Source: Climacium dendroides (lineage: Eukaryota > Streptophyta > Bryopsida > Hypnales > Climaciaceae). Taken from it: DNA of 64,000 nt. Each line of letters begins with the position of its first letter. Positions within the stretch are counted from its first letter, which is position 1. The notes beneath the pieces are model-generated. The model searched no databases. It saw only the letters and a list, made by a program, of their open reading frames with translations, and was not told the DNA's origin. The stretch spans positions 3,571,501-3,635,500 of the forward strand of contig OX467083.1 of the NCBI GenBank assembly GCA_950106755.1. The letters run 5' to 3'. This document shows positions 13,509-24,336 of the stretch, one piece after another. The translations under genes were made by a program, and so were the position numbers.

Positions 13509-14300
13509 ATTAAGGCCAATGAAGCAAGAAAGAGAAGCGAAAGAGACTGACTACTAAGAGACTGTGTTTTACTACATCATAGGCAAGGAAATTTGTCTCC
13601 TCGACTGTATGCCTCACCAATTTCGCCTTCAGCTTGTCATGACCGGCTTTTTGGCTGTAGCGAGGGATTTGTAACGAAAAAACACCATCCAAAGTCATGC
13701 ACTACCAGCAGCTTCGAAACGTGGGAGGGACCATTTTGTGTTGAGCGTAAATCAGTTCCTCGTGGGATTTTAGCTGTCTGATGGAATGAGACGAAAGTTT
13801 TTGTAATATTATAAGTTGATGCATTTTTGTGCAGGCTCACCAGGGGTATCTAGGACAGCAAACAGAGATTACTATTTGTAAGTGGCCTAAAGCTTGAGAA
13901 GCGAAGTCTACTAAGGAGTTGCTATGCAGTATGCACACATGCGTGTAGCAGTAGCCTGTACACTTGGTCTGCCAACAGTTCCACACTCCCTGGATCCTCG
14001 AGTAATGAGAAACTGACATGTAAGCTATTCGAGACACTCATTTCGTTGTCATCTTATGAGCATTGCGTTTCTCGTGCAGAAGCTGTGATGTCCCCTGCTT
14101 CTACCCGAGCCGCCACTTATTGTAGACAGATCTAGCTGGCCTGCTAGGTTGAGGTATGACGTGTGAGATATGAGATCACTGCCAGGCTTCGGTGCAACCA
14201 GATATGAGATTTCACTTACAGCATTGCGTCCACGCTGTGCTTTCTACCTGTCCCTCTTGTTAAATACAAACTTGTATGATTCTCAAACTTTAATTAATTT
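13509..14300 (+). other. Probable 3' UTR and downstream flank of ARF
   Basis: GC content stays gene-like after the stop at 13506-13508 and falls at about 14,300. No further splice-consistent exon is visible. The 3' UTR therefore probably ends in 13,800-14,300; the exact poly(A) site cannot be read. Confidence 0.45.
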
Positions 14301-15531
14301 TGTTGATATGCAATGATTTCAAGGTAATGATTTCAAACGTGGTTGCAAATGTAATGATTTTTTGCACTGTTAATTATCGTTGACTTATATCACTTTTTCC
14401 AGTGGACTCCCTGAACACTGCACTGTGTAAATGAACTGTATAAGCTTAGACACTGTAAATGAAACCCAACTTCTTATTCTTCTGCCCGCTGATTACTGGT
14501 AGTGAGCATTTCAATATGGAAGCCATACCGTTCCCGGCTATCAGGATCGGCAAAGAATAATTCGAAACAAAGATGCTGGAACTTTAGGGAAATGATTTTT
14601 TAAAATCAATTTTTTTTTGTATGGAGAAACAACAAAGAGTTCCTATTTTGAGCATTTGTTGGATTTGATTTTACAACTTTAATTAAATGTTTGGCATGAA
14701 ATGCTGATGTTAATAGGTGGGGCTCGTCATAGGGAGTAGAAGGTGAACTCTATCTCATACTATATGTGAACTATATCACATATATCAGGAAACGAAAATT
14801 CAAAAGGAAATTTAGAAATAAGTCAAGATTTATTATTTCAAGGAATAGTCAATTGAGGATTCACTTGGCCTTGACTAGTTAATTATATATAAAGTTTTAT
14901 CTTCTAAAGTCCTTGGTTTCCCATTGGAGGGTTTTAGTACAACTTTATTGACATATCAAATTTTTACGATATCATACAGATGTAACTAACACAGTCAAGT
15001 ATCACCACACAAGATTTGAAGGCTTACTTAACTAATTTTTTGTATCATACCTGTATGTGGCACAGGTCATTCCTACACTGATTTTATCCCATTAGTGAGG
15101 GCTAAAAATGGGTGTCTTTACAAAATCATCTTTTGTGGACCTTGATACAATACAGTAATTATTTCAGCCTATACTAATTTAAGCATTTTACAAATAGTGT
15201 GATCTCAGTGCACTAAGATCACAACATCTTAGAAGTGTACTTGCTTGTGTGCCAACCATAAGTAAATGGTTGTAGCTTCTCTCTCTGTGCATACTTGCTT
15301 TGGATGGATTGAGTTTAATCAGGGGCACATGATGAATACTAATGCTTGCCAATTTTTCACAACTATCCACAGAGCTATGGAACACTGTACTGTACTATGC
15401 AAGTGAAGCCAGCGTTTATCTACACGTGATGAAGAGTGAGCACCAATGCTGAGCGTGAGCACCAATGCCCATCTACCAACCTCTCTCCAGTGGGTGTCAT
15501 TGAAGCTGCTCATAGATTTGCTGCATTGCCT
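14301..15531. other. Spacer between convergent ARF and CYP78A genes
   Basis: The first 900 bp are AT-rich with no gene. From about 15,190 the composition again looks transcribed; this is probably the 3' UTR of the minus-strand CYP78A gene. A perfect 7-bp hairpin (GTGATCT/AGATCAC) at about 15,199-15,222 lies 310 bp past the CYP78A stop and may or may not matter for 3'-end formation. Confidence 0.45.
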
Positions 15532-17364
15532 TCATAGAGGAATGCGATTCGTAGCACACCCGTGGAGAGGGGACGCCATTTCACAGGAGAGTTTCAAGTT
15601 GTCAGTCAAGTCGATGGGGTGAAGACAATCCTGAGACCATGAAAAGTGGTGCAGTAGACGTGCCAGCCAGAGCTGAGCGGTTGCCATGCCCAAGGCTCGT
15701 CCAGGACAGACACGGCGTCCTGACCCAAACGGAGCCAGTCGCAACTCTGTGCCAAGTACGTCGAGGTCATCCTCCAAGAAGCGAGAAGGGTCAAAGACGT
15801 GAGGATTAGGCCATAGCGTAGTGTCGTGTGTGATCGCCCACATGTTCACCATGGCTGTGGTGTCGCGAGGGACATGGTAGCCAGCAACTTCGGTATCCTC
15901 GTTGGCAAGCCGTGCCCAGGATAAAAGCGGTCCAGGTGGGTGAGACCGCAAGGTCTCCTTCAAAACGGCTTGCACGTATGGTAACTGCTCCATGTCCTTG
16001 AGTTGCACAAGTCGGTGCCTCCCCACTACGGTGTCAAGCTCTTTGTGGATTTGTGCTTGGACACTTGGGTTCAATATCACCTCTGCCATGACCCATTCCA
16101 TGAGCACTGCAATTGTGTCAGTGCCGCGGAACACCATCTCCTGGAGGGACATCAGGAAATTCAGCACGTCAGCACTTTCACTGCAGTAAAATATCAGATT
16201 GGAAATTCCTGATCTTGACCAGTAGTACTAAGTTGTTGCATCACATTGGAATTACCATGATCTCCATGAGGACTTTGCTTTGCTTTACAGCAGGTGGCAG
16301 GGAAGCATTCAGAAGGCAGCCAAATGCATCACAGTTCCAACAATCGAATTCATAGCAACTGGGGGATTAATTAAATGCTGTAAGTTCAACCACGTTGCAC
16401 ACAAGTTGGATGGAAAGAGAGTTGTTACCCAAAGCACAGATATCATGTCGTCGTCTGGCAGTTTCTGGTCGCCTTGCAAAGCGAGCAACACATCAACAAA
16501 GCTGTCGCTGGAACAACTTCTCCGACGCCTCTCCTCCAAAATTGGTTGCACAAACGATTTCACTCGCCGCGTCAACTCCCGGCATCTTCTGGCAACAGAC
16601 AGGAAAGGCAAATGGCGAAGAAAAGGCAGATGATCCGCGCAGTTAAAACCACCCAGAAGCTCAAACCCTTCACGTATCATAGCTTCCACGGCCTCCGCTT
16701 TGGGACACAAGCCATTGAAATCGAAGGTACGGCCGAAAACGATGCTCATGACGTTATTCACCGCCGCTCGTTGTAAATAAGGCCGTAGACAAATGCCAAC
16801 GCGAGACTCCGCTGTGGAGAACTTATTACCAGCTATGGCGGAGATCATGCGAGAAGTTTCACTTTGGAGGAATTCGTAGTTCCTGACGATCTGCTTGTGA
16901 GAGAACATGTGAGTAACTGAGATCTTGCGTAAAATGCGCCAGTAAGGCCCTTGCGGTGAGAAGCCCATAGCGCGATCGAATCCCTGGTTGAGAGCTGCTT
17001 GCTTCAGCGGGCGGTCACCGAAGACGGAGCTGCGTAGAAGCTCTTTCGCTACCGTGGGATCGGAGGTCAATGCAATGCGGGTGGTGCCTATGCTTAGCGC
17101 CATAAGCTTCCGAGTGGAAGCTCCACCGGTCCAGGCGAGCTTGGCGAGCTCCCTGTGGACGTTGCTGCCTTGCATTAAAGTCCAGCTTCCGAGAACTGGC
17201 CATCCTCGGGGTCCATTTGGAGTTGGTAAGGCCTTCGGCGAAGAGAACACGCGTGAGAGACTCCAGGCCAGGCCGCCATTATCACTCCACGAGATTATCA
17301 AAATGAAAGATGCCAAAAGGCCCAAAACAGTAGCTGCAAGAACTTTGCTGCTGGACGATGCCAT
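15532..17364 (-). CDS. CYP78A: Cytochrome P450, CYP78A family
   Basis: This ER-anchored monooxygenase belongs to the family of Arabidopsis KLUH (CYP78A5), which controls organ size through an unidentified product. Two exons, 17364-16429 and 16140-15532, join after DDDMISVLW, the same place as the intron of CYP78A5. The product has 514 residues, usual for the family. Visible landmarks: membrane anchor at about 8-28, Pro-rich hinge at about 47-59, FGDRPLK near 113, I-helix motif FRGTDT (about 316-321, the CYP78 variant of the oxygen-binding motif), KETLR with the ExxR pair (374-377), and heme loop FGSGRRVCPG with Cys at about 457. All catalytic residues are present. The ATG at 17364 has a perfect context (GCCATGG). 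The frame stays open upstream to 17886, with another good ATG at 17709, so an extended form is possible. Confidence 0.95.
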
Positions 17365-18190
17365 GGCGACCTGCTGCCGCAACTTGCTTGTCATGAGGAG
17401 CGCCGATGGCCATTGCGGATGTGGAACGACATGTCCCGTCATGAATAGTTTTGTAGCATCCATCAAATGTTCCCTGGAAATCGCTGTGATGATTAAGGAG
17501 GCCATAAGTAGTGTCAAGGCATTGACCACGAGATTGCGCGCTTTAGGTTTTGTCAAATAGCGGAGAGTTTCTTGAATAGTTTTTATAATAGCTCTGCTAA
17601 CGTTCTGGATATGTTCAATGCAAGATTTTTTGTAAAGGATCACATCTCCTTTCGACGTGATGAGCATCGGCAGGTCTGCCAGTGGTAATAGATGTGCCGG
17701 GTCAGCCATTCTCTGCAAATTTCTTTTCGATACGCACTTCCCGACATGCATCAACCGTGCCACATGCACAACCAACACATTATTGTGGAAGCTGCAAGTT
17801 CTCCTTCTGTAGTCGTCAGATCTTTCGCCGTATTGAAGCAGACACTCGCGCAGGATCGACGGTCCGGTGGCTGATTGCATGTGCATACCAGATTTCCATC
17901 ACGTCACTTCAATTAGTATATCGCAGTGCAAGAGTATATGCAGGAGTATACGTCAATTCTTTTATACTCATAAAATTGCACTCTCACGGTCATTGAACGA
18001 AGATATCAAGGAATTTGTTTGCAAGTACTAGGACCACAAAAACTAAGCAGAGGTACAAAAAATATTCAACTGTTGACAGGAAACACACAAAATTTATGCA
18101 AGAGAATAATCTATTCAACTGTTACGACGCACAGGCTCAACACTGAACCTATAGCGTGCTCATCGATCAATGCTGATATATATATTATCC
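17365..18190 (-). promoter_or_regulatory. CYP78A leader and putative TATA box
   Basis: On the minus strand a (AT)5 tract at 18176-18185 could serve as the TATA box, putting transcription start near 18,150. The leader would then be about 790 nt to the ATG at 17364. It would contain short upstream ORFs, one starting at 17899 in good context (ATGG) that overlaps the in-frame extension. The open frame 17886-17365 is continuous with the P450 and encodes an extra hydrophobic segment; see findings. Confidence 0.45.
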
Positions 18191-19716
18191 CTCGATCAGC
18201 TAGTTGAATTAATTGAATGCCATTTCACACGCTTCAACAGGGAATCCATATCCAACCACAGACAATAGATCGACACAGCATGTTCGATCAACGATGGGTG
18301 CCTAGCTAACTTGTCAGTGAGAGACAGATTTTCCAAAACCTGAATCACGATTCCTACAGAACGCTGATTCATCGAAGACAACGCTCAGATCACGGCTGAG
18401 ATGAAGGTCTCCATGTCTCACCTTTTCATGTTCTACTGCATGTCACAACTCTTATCACCATTTCCGCCAAGCAGCTTCACTGATATCCAGCCCCTTAGAG
18501 GAGTAATGAACCTGGCACTACATATCATGCACAGCTAGCATCCATTTAAGAATATGTTTCAGAATGCACTCGATTTTGTCACATGCAGTAACTAGCTTGG
18601 ACTTCGAAGTGCTATTTTGATGGACCATTAATAACAGATATATATAGCTAGACTGCGACCGTGCACTCATTCAATTAAATCAAACTACAACAGTTCACAG
18701 TTACAGCACAAAAACCCAGTACAGCTAGTTAGCTCACAAACAAGGAGGCGCGAAAGACAGAGTACCGGTAGTACGAGACCGGCATTCAAGAAAGCTTTAA
18801 CTACAGTAACTAATCTCGTTGGCTGCTTCGAATTCTTCAATCTTCTTCGACCTTCTTCGTGGCCGTCGTTAATTTGTTGACAGGATGAGACAAATATGTT
18901 GATGCATGTCCGGATAATATGACAAGGAAACTAGCTTAACTTGAATGCGTTGCCGTGTTCCAAACGTAACGAAATCTGCGCCTGGAGCTAGTGAAGTAAG
19001 GTAAGAGTGTGTAACTTAACTCGGTCAATGCAGCTGCGTAGAGGAAACGCACGATGCGATAAGCAAGAGTGACATGGCCAAGCCATGGAAACGTAGAATG
19101 GAATGGAGTGCCGACCATTTCGCACGGGGGGCGGCGAGGAGCAAAACCGAGGCGCTTGTACAGAGGAAAGTAGGCAAATCCAAGAAACACACTAAGGTAG
19201 TAAGCTCTGAAAGCAACCATTTAAGGGCTGGTCTTGCCTTTTTTCGTAGGATTCTGTGGACAGAAATACTTTTAGATCTTTTTCTCAGAGAAAGCAAAAT
19301 AGATGTGCAACTTAACACAAGTGGGTTTGTATTTTCTCAAGCATTTTCAAATACTTATAAATTTTCAAAGATTTGGGGTACAAACACATATTTGTGACCA
19401 TAGGTCTTCCAAAATCCGTCCACTTGCAACGTGTAAAGAGATGTGAGGAAATCAAAGACAATGATTAGCTCTTGCAACAAACAAAAATAAAACAAAGAAA
19501 ATTTCCTCGATTCATTCAATGGCTAAAGTGGTCCATTTAAGAATCATCTCATCTATTCTCCAGCTAATACTAGAGATGATGCAAAGGAGGGGCGGTTTTA
19601 GAGTAGACTATCTTATTGCACACAACATAGCTAGCCATCTGCGGTCGGTGCTAGTTGGCTTGCTCGCAAAGGTTAAGAGATATCACTCACATACATATTA
19701 CCTTCTTTTAGTCTCC
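18191..19716. other. Intergenic DNA with a moderately GC-rich block
   Basis: The part from 18,640 to 19,260 is richer in GC than the repeats around it. A TATA-like ATATATATAG at 18638-18647 faces right. Overlapping short frames on both strands (18936-19220 and 19025-19318 minus, 19074-19397 plus) resemble no family I recognise. The block could be a non-coding transcript or a gene relic. Confidence 0.35.
18638..18647 (+). promoter_or_regulatory. TATA-like box facing right
   Basis: ATATATATAG is followed at about 30 bp by CACTCATTCAA, a plausible plant start region, and then by a GC-richer block. There is no coding region downstream on this strand, so any transcript would be non-coding. The call rests only on spacing and composition. 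Confidence 0.3.
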
Positions 19717-20191
19717 CAATTGTATTCTCTCTATACAGATGTAAGACTCCAACCTACAAATCTTGGACAATTGTGTTCCCTATCCATACAGATGTAATAT
19801 TCCAACCCACAAGTCTTGGACAATTTTGTTCCCTATCCATACAGGTATAACACTCCAACCTACAACTCTTGGACAATTGTGTTCTCTATCCATATAGGTG
19901 TAATACTCCAACCCACAAGTCATGGACAATTGTGTTCCCTATCTATACAGATGTAATATTCCAACCCACAAGTCTTGGACAATTGTGTTCCCTATCCATA
20001 CAGATGTAATATTCCAACCTACAAGTCTTGGACAATTGTGTTCCCTATCCATACATGTGTAACACTCCAACCCACAAGTCTTGGACAATTGTGTTCCCTA
20101 TCCATACAAATGTAACACTCTAATCCCTAAATCTTGGACAACTGTGTTCCCTATCTATACAAGTGTAACACTCCAATCCACAAATCTTGGA
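19717..20191. repeat. 53-bp minisatellite, about nine units
   Basis: About nine direct, adjacent copies of a 53-bp unit are visible. Each contains CAATTGTGTTCCCTATCCAT, then ACAGATGTAATATTCCAACC and CACAAGTCTTGGA, with units differing by a few bases. There is no spacer between units and no terminal inverted repeat, so this is a tandem array and not a CRISPR array or transposon. Confidence 0.88.
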
Positions 20192-20622
20192 GTTGTATAT
20201 TTGGAAGATGCTATTGGAAAATGGAAGGCATATCTTAGGTTTGTATTAGTATCATTTTCAAACGTTTAATCTCCTACATGCACAATAATTCATTCATTTG
20301 CCAAAGTTTTGTCAAATTGATTGTGAAGTTCATTGCCAAAAGAAGATTGAACAAAACATAGTATCATACTAAAAATTCAATCAAGTCAAAAGAATCCATC
20401 CATGCATTGGGAGCAAAGGCTTCCTTTTCATGAATGGCAAGTGTGGGAAATTACGGATTATGTGACCTAGCTTATTGATTTTGGTGGTCACCCCACAATT
20501 TTTGAGTTTTGACGTTCCAGTAGTGTAGTGTGGTGAAAAGTGACACCTACCTCTCTAACTTGCAATGTCATATTGAGTTTCATGCTTTGTTTTGTTCATC
20601 CTTCTTCATGGTCACAAGATGG

Positions 20623-21180
20623 ATTAAAGTAAACCAATCTATGATAAGCAAAATGATTAGTTTTCCCTATTGGTATTGTTCAATTTTTTTAAAAATATCT
20701 CAAGGAAAACAAATGGAAGACATTAGGAGACTGGAGAGAACAATTGAAATTTTATTTTATTTGACAAAATATGAATTTGTTATGAATTTTTGAAGTGCAT
20801 TGGCCTAAAAGAGTCTCTAAACTAGTGCAATACCAATAAATAAAAATGTATCTATAATGGTCATCTCACTTACATAAAGTAGTTATAATATTTCCTAACA
20901 TGGTTGAAACACAAAGGCCTAAAAAAGTCATTTTTTGTGATGAATTTTAATTCAAGGTGAAAGTTCGTATTGCAATCCCTATTCACTCCATCACCATCAT
21001 CTAAGGCATTGATTGTGGCCATTGAGTTAAAATAATGTAAGCCCAAATTTCATTTATTGAAAAAAGTTTGTTATGGTTTGATGCAAGACTTTAAACCTTA
21101 AAGGACCAAGGGTGCAAAAAATAGTGGTACAGAAGCCACCCGGTTGCTTTATGGTCCTTTAGGGATTAAAGATGGATTGA
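20623..21180. mobile_element. TIR element family 2, copy 1
   Basis: The left end (ATTAAAGTAAACC...CTATGATAAG) resembles the TIR of the intact copy at 61344-61884. The interior matches it through landmarks such as TGAATTTGTTATGAATTTTTGAAGTG, broken here only by point changes, AAAAGAGTC and TTTCCTAACATGG. The right end is not recognisable and is interrupted near 21,092 by a short inverted-repeat insertion. No transposase frame is present. Confidence 0.6.
21092..21170. repeat. 79-bp miniature inverted repeat with family 1-like ends
   Basis: The segment starts TTAAACCTTAAAGGACCA and ends TGGTCCTTTAGGGATTAA, an 18-bp inverted pair with three mismatches. The ends match those of the 940-bp family 1 elements, but the inner part is unrelated and tiny. 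It appears to be inserted near the right end of the family 2 copy at 20623-21180. Confidence 0.6.
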
Positions 21181-21610
21181 TCTGGAAGGGAGACAACATC
21201 AAGTGAATGGATGATGAATGTTTTCAAGAGCTGGTTGTGGGAGCTATACAAAATGGATGAAATACATTCAAGCATGGTGAAAAAGAAACTCTTATCTATT
21301 TTTTTCAGCAATTAGACAAGTTTGGTCCATTAAAGCTTTTTATGGGTTTTGTGTTAGGTTGTAATTGAGTTCATGTAGAGATCAGAAAAAACTAACTTGC
21401 TAAAACAAAGGTTTTATGTTTCAACTCTTTTGAAAACCATAGTTTGCTTGACCTCAATAGCTTCGGAACTGTTCCTCGGTTCACTTAGCCCCAGAATGTG
21501 ATTGAGTTTTATGAGCTGGCACCTTGGGCTCTTCTTCCTAAATATGCAGTTTTTGTGAGTGTCCCTTGATTTTAGTTTGTACTTTTATTTCCCTACAGTG
21601 GTAGTTACAG
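21181..21610. other. AT-rich spacer, no gene seen
   Basis: No coding frame or clear repeat unit is visible between the two family 2 copies. Confidence 0.4.
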
Positions 21611-22095
21611 TACGGTAAACCAACCCAATCCAAGCACAATAGCTTGTCCCCACGGAATCATTGCATGATTGCGAAAGAAGGTGATAGCAATTTATTTATT
21701 TATTTTGGACAAAGCATGAATTTGTTATGAATTTTTTTCATAAGTGCTATGTCCGAATGTCTTCATGCAGTCTCTAGATGACTCCCAAACCAAGAAAAAG
21801 TGTATTCATAATGATCATCTCCGTCATGTAAAGTGGTCACAATAAACCTGAAACAACGACAATATCAAGACTCATAAATAGGTCACTTTCTGCAATGTTT
21901 TTTCATTGTGGTAATAAGTTAAAAAGTTCCTATTGTGGACACTATATCTCCTAAATTTGATTGTGGCCACTAAATCACTCTAATGGGAGCCAAAATCTCA
22001 TTTATCGGATAATGATGGCTTTGTTTAGGTTGAATGCAAGACTATAATGGGGTCATTCAAAGGTGTCCGTAATGGGTTAATTTATCTTTGAGTAT
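21611..22095. mobile_element. TIR element family 2, copy 2
   Basis: A direct-orientation relative of 61344-61884. The left end (AGTACGGTAAACC) and right end (GGGTTAATTTATCTTTGAGT) are decayed forms of the TIR. The interior shares GAATTTGTTATGAATTTTT, AAAAAGTGTATTCATAATGATCATCTC-like sequence and the TTTGATTGTGGCCA landmark of copy 1. It is non-coding. Confidence 0.55.
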
Positions 22096-22384
22096 GCATG
22101 CCCATGTGAAAATCACAACAAGTCCTTTGTGTAAGTTAACATGTAAGTGGTCCCTAAGTTAGAAGGTATCCAAAGAAAGTAGTGTAATGAGAATTTTTTT
22201 GTTACAGTACATCATATTGATCCTTGGGTGTAACTACTGAAAAGTGGAGGCCACATTGGTGTCATAATTTAATAACAACCATAATTATCTTTGAAGCAAC
22301 CATATGAAGTCTATTGCATATTGAATGATCATAATTTAGTATTCAAGTTTTTATATTGGACCTAATGATGCTAGCATGTAAGCA

Positions 22385-22560
22385 TAGAAATCTGAGCATA
22401 TGAGCCTTGAGCATATATAAAAATAGATATCCTACAACCATTGAAAGTACTTAAACACCTATAATGTAGGTATTCTATAATTATGGAAGTTTTTATAATA
22501 AACACCTAAAACATAGGTATATAGTCTTTTAGGATCATGTGCTCATGATCCTAAACTCAC
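22385..22560 (-). repeat. Inverted relative of the 59.9-kb CACTA-type MITE
   Basis: Read on the minus strand, this segment aligns with 59950-60110: both have ACCTATGTT-TAGGTGT, TATAAAAAC, CTATAATTATAG and a second ATTATAGGTGTTTA. The CACTACAAG end is not seen here, so this is a partial copy. Confidence 0.5.
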
Positions 22561-24185
22561 ATAAAAACAACCCTATATCCACTACTAAGCAATCAAAAGT
22601 TACTTTGAGATTATTGTTGTCCAATTTTTGTAGTTGGTGTAGGCATGGGACAGAAATTCATACATTACCAACAAACAAGCAAGAGAATGCTTGTATAAGT
22701 TATTGCCATACTTTAGACATGCTACATTAATTCTCTAGTACCTTAGCAAATATCCTTTTAATTTGTAAAAATAAAATGGATGTCAAGTGCATACATAAAT
22801 TTAAATGAATTTTTGAATAAATTTTTGAATGGAAATATATCCATATGAAGATCTATAGTAATGTAATCAATGTTTACATTTGTTATATGGAAAAATAAAT
22901 TTGAGAATTGATTGTAGTATTATAAGTTAGAAGCTACAATGCAACTATAAAAAAAATTCTTCTTATTTTTTTCAATAGCCTTGTATTTTGATTTTTTTTT
23001 TGCATTATTGATTTCATCAAATGCAATGATAATGCTAAATTTCATAAATTTTGGAATTATGCAAATTTTTGGGCTTACTAATGTGTATATTTTGCTAAAA
23101 TTAGTATAATATATACTCAAATATTTTCATACTACCTCAAATAGTTCAATTGTCATCCAACTTCCATCCAATGCAATTCTCATCTACTTGTATTCCGTTC
23201 TCATTCACTTCCATCTACCTTCATCCAACTTTATGAGATTCTTTTCAATTGCTCATACTAATTAGGCTTCTTTCATGCATACTAGTGTGCCCTCTTGCCA
23301 TAGCCAATATAAAACTAAAAGTAATTTTCTATTTTTTCAACTCATAAAAACTTTGAAAAGCAATAACTTTTACATTGTGAGTTAGAACACCACCAAACAA
23401 AGCCCATACACCCCTCTTCACCAAGAGCTTTCTGATGGTACCAAGAACGTGAATGACAGACGCACGATTTAAGAGATTTCAACATAATAAACAAAACAAA
23501 ACAAAACAAACAATCTAATTTAATGGATGGATTCATTCAACTAGTGAGGAGATTTCATTCAATTTATAAATGTGCAAGTTCAATCTCAGTACAATAGATT
23601 GAGCTTTTTAAAAAGATATGGTTGAGTTCCAAATAAGAAATGAGTTAGAATTACCTTTTAAATTACCCTTTGATTACATAGTTTAATTCATTGTGTCAAT
23701 TTTTGTGTGGTCTCAACAATGTCATTTAAATGTGACCTGTAGCCGGGGGAACTTCAAGCTTATAGATAGAGCATATATAAAATTCAACTCAACAAGACCA
23801 TATTATATTTTTTTCTTCTATTTAATTGATAATGTAAGGTGGTTTTAAATTCTAAAAAATAAATGAACCTAATTGGCCCAACCCATATTGGTTTGTGTAA
23901 TGATTCATTTAACCATGTGGATAAGATCTATGGATCATATTTTACAACTATTGTTTGAGTCATTATTAAATTATTATTCTACATTGCATTTTATTATACA
24001 TCTTCACAATATTGAAGACTACCTCCTTGTTCCTTAACCCTACAAAGATGCAACCCCCATGACCAACAATCACCGAAATGTTGTGATTATTGGACCAATA
24101 GCTACATTCTTTATTTCTACACTAAACAATACAATCACCCATCAAACCACTATGATATGCAACATCTTTACAAGATTAAGAGATT
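22561..24185. other. AT-rich intergenic DNA with a foldback relic
   Basis: No gene is visible. Bases 23357-23450, read on the minus strand, match the inverted-repeat element at 55.4-55.6 kb (shared landmarks: GAAAGCTCT, AGGGGTGTATGG, CTTTGTTT and TGGT/TGGC). A short (AACAA)n microsatellite lies at about 23,490-23,512. Confidence 0.45.
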
Positions 24186-24336
24186 AAGCATTGGTTCACT
24201 ACTTCACATGTAGTTTCCATCAGTGCAAAGTTTCTTCCCCTTTGATTGAAAACCAAGATAGCATACGTCACTACTTCACATGTACCCATTCCATCAATGC
24301 AAAACCTCTTCTGCTTTGATTGAAAAGCGAGAGAGT
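24186..24336. repeat. Tandem duplication of about 76 bp
   Basis: Two adjacent direct copies share CACTACTTCACATGTA, CCATCA-TGCAAA and TTTGATTGAAAA. The copies differ by roughly one base in six, so the duplication is old. Confidence 0.65.

Noticed and set aside
15199..15222. Hairpin past CYP78A as a terminator
   Set aside because: Plant polymerase II does not use intrinsic hairpin terminators; the short stem may be chance.
16988..17560. 190-codon plus-strand frame opposite CYP78A
   Set aside because: It is antisense to the conserved P450 exon and has no family features of its own.
19717..20191. CRISPR-like array
   Set aside because: The 53-bp units abut with no unique spacers, and the genome is eukaryotic.
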